Assembly (NCBI RefSeq): GCF_949987535.1
Contig: NC_080073.1
Span: 22,936,116-23,000,115 of the forward strand
DNA: 64,000 bases
Reading direction: 5' to 3'
Source of the DNA: Balaenoptera acutorostrata
Taxonomy: Eukaryota > Chordata > Mammalia > Artiodactyla > Balaenopteridae
A program made the translations under genes and the position numbers. The notes under the pieces were generated by a model that was not told where the DNA came from, did not search any database, and saw only the letters and a program-made list of their open reading frames with translations. This document shows, piece after piece, positions 61,511 to 64,000 of the stretch (position 1 is its first letter; each line of letters opens with the position of its first letter).

Positions 61511-63304
61511 AGATGGGGGTTTGGATCAAATTCAGGGTGATCAAATTCAACCACATAATTTTTTGCCAAATCAAGATACTTTTGAGAGTGAACGTGAGCA
61601 CTGTGAATAATTACACCAGCAGGTATAGCAGAAACCCAGACTGTGCCTGGAAAGCTGATATATGGTCCCCCTAACTAAAATGGACTAAATGGTGGCAGTG
61701 GGGATAGAAGAGAAAGATTGGCATTATTAAGGAAAGAGGCTGGCCAGGATTCATGCTTTCCCTGCTGAGTCCCCATTGCTGGCTTCTTCTCTCCACTGCC
61801 ATATACCAAAAAGGTGATTAAAGGGTGTGTACCATCCCTGAGCAGAGAAGGTGTGAGGAGCTACCGTAGTTATAAAAGATCCCTGCTTGTCTCTGCCGTG
61901 GGACCATGTGCTCCGTCCTTATGCCCAGGTGTTCCCTGGACATGCTGTTACGGTCACAGAACAAGAACAGGCAAATAAAAGAAGAGAAATAGAAAGACCC
62001 ATAAATATGCCAGGCTTGCAAAGTGCACGTTTCTAAACTTGAGTGCAGTGAAGAGCTTTCCAAAGCTCCAAGCCTCCCTTATCCTGCGTTCACAACGTTC
62101 TGGGCCCTGGTGGAATCGTGCCATCTGGCTTAGTTATTTCCTTTTGTGCTCTCAGTCTTGTGTGGATGATGCAGTTGATTATTAAGGCTTCTTTGATTGA
62201 AAGATCTCCTTGGACTTTTCTTAAGGGAAAAAAAAAAGGTTTATTGAAAGGGACACATACTGGAACGCAAGACTAATCTTCCTTGGTGTTGGCTCCTCTG
62301 TGCCTTTTCTGTTGTGTTAAGTGGTTGCTAGCTCGTGGTACCATTTCTCTATAACTTGTACCTGCCCATAACTTTGCCCATTGCTGGGCCCACTCCAGCT
62401 TCCTGACCCGAGCACATCACTCAGCTTCTGTCTCTCAGAATGTTACAGCTGTAATAACAAGAACATCTCATCAGTCTGGCTCAGCCTTTTGCACTCACGT
62501 GCGGGTCACTGGCCAGCTGAAAGGCGGCTGGTTCTTTTTAAGGTACCCACCTCCGCCTTACCACCTATGGCTGAGGTGGGGAGGTCTCGTAGAGGAGCAG
62601 CACCATGGCCCCCTGAGTAGGAGGGCTCTGAGTGCAGTGTTGATGGGGTGGCCTGATCCATTTAGAGTTCCTTCATGAACTGCTGCTAACTTGTCCGTCT
62701 TCTTTTCTCCAAGTTCACGTGTTCACGTTTGCTTTGTTTCCTTTTTCACATTCCCAAATTTCTGAAGATCTTATTACTATTCACTTGGCTGGTCTTAGTT
62801 AGATTAATTTATCAGAGATTAAGGTCATGATAGTGGGCCTTGTTTTAGACCGCTTTCTTATGATCATAACTAAAATAGTTCTCAGGAGAGAATTACTAAG
62901 TGGGAAAATGGGGTATCATGGGAAGTCAGCTTGTCCATCCAAATAGCCAAGTGAGTGTTTCCAAGACAAATGTAGACAACAGGCTTCATATGGCCCTGGA
63001 ATACTTCCTTAGCTTTGCTTGGAGCAATATTCTGAGTTGAAATGACCCAACTTCTTTTGGTTCACCTCCACTTTATGCTTCCCAAAGGGGATTTGTTTGG
63101 GTCCTTTTGCCACCACTCAATAAAAAACTGCCATATTGGGCAGGACTTCCTTGAAGCCGCCTGCAGAGGATGCTGGCTCCCACATTAGTCCCTGGTGCAG
63201 TGAGGTGGGACTCGGGGCACAGGGTTTATTTCATTTAAACCATGAGTAGGAAGACTATATTTTATCCTTAAAACTGGGGCACTTTTGATAGTTAAAAGGG
63301 AGCA

Positions 63305-63545
63305 ATGTTAATAATTATGCCAGGATAATAGGCATAAACCAGGACTGGAACGAGACTGCCTGTGTTCGAATCTTGCTTGCAACACTTAGTAGATTTGTGA
63401 CCTTCTGAAAATTACTTAGGTATTTCATTGTAAGACATACTTTTTTCTTTTTCACATTTCAGCATCTCTGAAATATGGATGTGTTTTACAGCTGTGTCAT
63501 AGATTGATTGGCAGGTTTTTCCCAGTGGTACATTAGAGTGGTGCA
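63305..63545 (+). repeat. Copy 2 of the ~250-bp sequence
   Basis: 'ataattatgccaggataata', 'ctttttcacatttcagcatc', 'gtgtcatagattga' and 'cagtggtacat' match copy 1. 'cctgtgttcgaatcttg' in it is MIR-like. Confidence 0.6.
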
Positions 63546-63744
63546 AAAAAGTTGTTCATTCTTAAACTTGATGAAATTTCTGTGCCTCAGTTTTCTCATC
63601 TGTAAAATGTAGGGAGCTACAGTATTCACCTCCCAGAGTTACAATGAGGATTAACTGAGGCCATGCCTATCATCTTAGCACCATGCCCTAGATGATCAAT
63701 AAATTTTAGTTATTGGTTTTGGTATTATTGTCACTAGCTTTAAT

Positions 63745-63955
63745 AAATTGTAGTTAAATCATAGTCAATTAAATCATATTACATAATATGTGATGAATTG
63801 GGAGATTGGGATTGACATGTATACACTGATGTGTATAAAATGGATGACCGATAAGAAAATAAATAAATAAATAAACATTAAAAAATAAAAAGGATGTTCT
63901 CAGAAAAAAAAATTGTAGTTAAATCATAGTTAATTAAATCATATTACATAATATG
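63745..63955 (+). mobile_element. L1 3' tail flanked by a 46-bp direct repeat
   Basis: The insert 63,791-63,909 carries the artiodactyl/cetacean L1 terminus ('tgatgaattgggagattggg', 'tgtataaaatggatgaccga', A-rich tail). It is bounded by direct repeats 63,745-63,790 and 63,910-63,955 that differ at one base. Confidence 0.82.
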
Positions 63956-64000
63956 ATTAAATCACATTTAACTTACATGTGTTGATTAAATAAAATATAT

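Larger units (their letters stand above)
53084..64000 (+). other. Intron 1 of the CpG-island gene (runs off the window)
   Basis: The stretch begins at the GTGAGC donor and continues to the window edge with no second exon that I can identify. It contains an antisense LTR (53,455-54,230), an L1M-like fragment (56,280-56,575), L2 pieces (56,570-56,800; 58,265-58,390; 58,560-58,885) and MIR-like pieces (59,040-59,190; 59,480-59,620; 63,580-63,710). It also contains one antisense SINE (60,791-61,103) and an L1 tail near the end. Stretches 54,400-56,270, 56,820-58,070 and 61,680-63,280 look unique to me. An exon hidden there cannot be excluded. Confidence 0.6.

Noticed and set aside
62225..62640. 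Minus-strand processed pseudogene ending at CAATAAACC near 62,235-62,245
   Set aside because: The AATAAA is followed by T, not by a poly(A) tail in the right orientation, and no parent gene was recognised.
1..64000. Tandem repeats as CRISPR arrays, and bacterial-type operons
   Set aside because: Repeats are SINE modules and microsatellites. The sequence is plainly mammalian, with introns, SINEs, LINEs and LTRs.

Overview
This window is mammalian nuclear DNA: AT-rich intergenic sequence dense with interspersed repeats, and one CpG-island promoter with a first coding exon near position 53,000. I see no prokaryotic gene, CRISPR array, tRNA or rRNA gene, or autonomous viral gene. The most frequent young repeat is a tRNA-derived SINE with the head CTTCCCTGGTGGCGCAGTGG, a B-box-like GGTTCGAGCCC and an (AAAT)n tail. 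This is the CHR-type SINE of cetaceans, hippopotamus and ruminants. About 15 copies are present, most with readable target-site duplications (TSDs), and I see no ruminant BovB LINE. A whale or dolphin is therefore the most likely source (inference).

Layout. 1-9,700: relics of ERVL/MaLR LTRs, L2 and MIR, plus a strongly nested SINE/L1 cluster at 2,460-3,920. 9,725-11,970: an old antisense L1 split by a younger L1, an ERVL LTR and a SINE. 11,990-22,600: MLT1 LTRs, small hAT (MER5/GGCAAAC-type) elements and SINEs. 23,470-26,190: an L1 inside an older L1, with two further SINEs. 26,190-48,700: mostly relic or unique sequence with scattered MER20, MLT1, L1M and SINE copies. 48,735-49,178: a well-delimited solo ERV1-like LTR with a 4-bp TSD. 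49,200-52,740: MIR/L2/L1M relics and a SINE.

52,780-53,400 is a TATA-less CpG island with several GC boxes. A YY1-like AAGATGGCGGC motif overlaps the start codon of a 28-codon first exon (53,000-53,083). The exon ends in a consensus splice donor and encodes a basic, acid-poor N-terminus like a mitochondrial presequence. I do not recognise the gene. The rest of the window (53,084-64,000) reads as its first intron, in which I could not identify a second exon. The intron holds an antisense LTR about 370 bp from the donor, one SINE, MIR/L2 relics and several small local duplications.

Nearly all open reading frames over 60 codons lie in repeats or in GC-rich shadow frames. I found no convincing undescribed biological system. 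The parts most worth a second look are the nested insertion histories, the L1 tail flanked by a 46-bp direct repeat, the YY1/ATG promoter architecture, and a few short local duplications.
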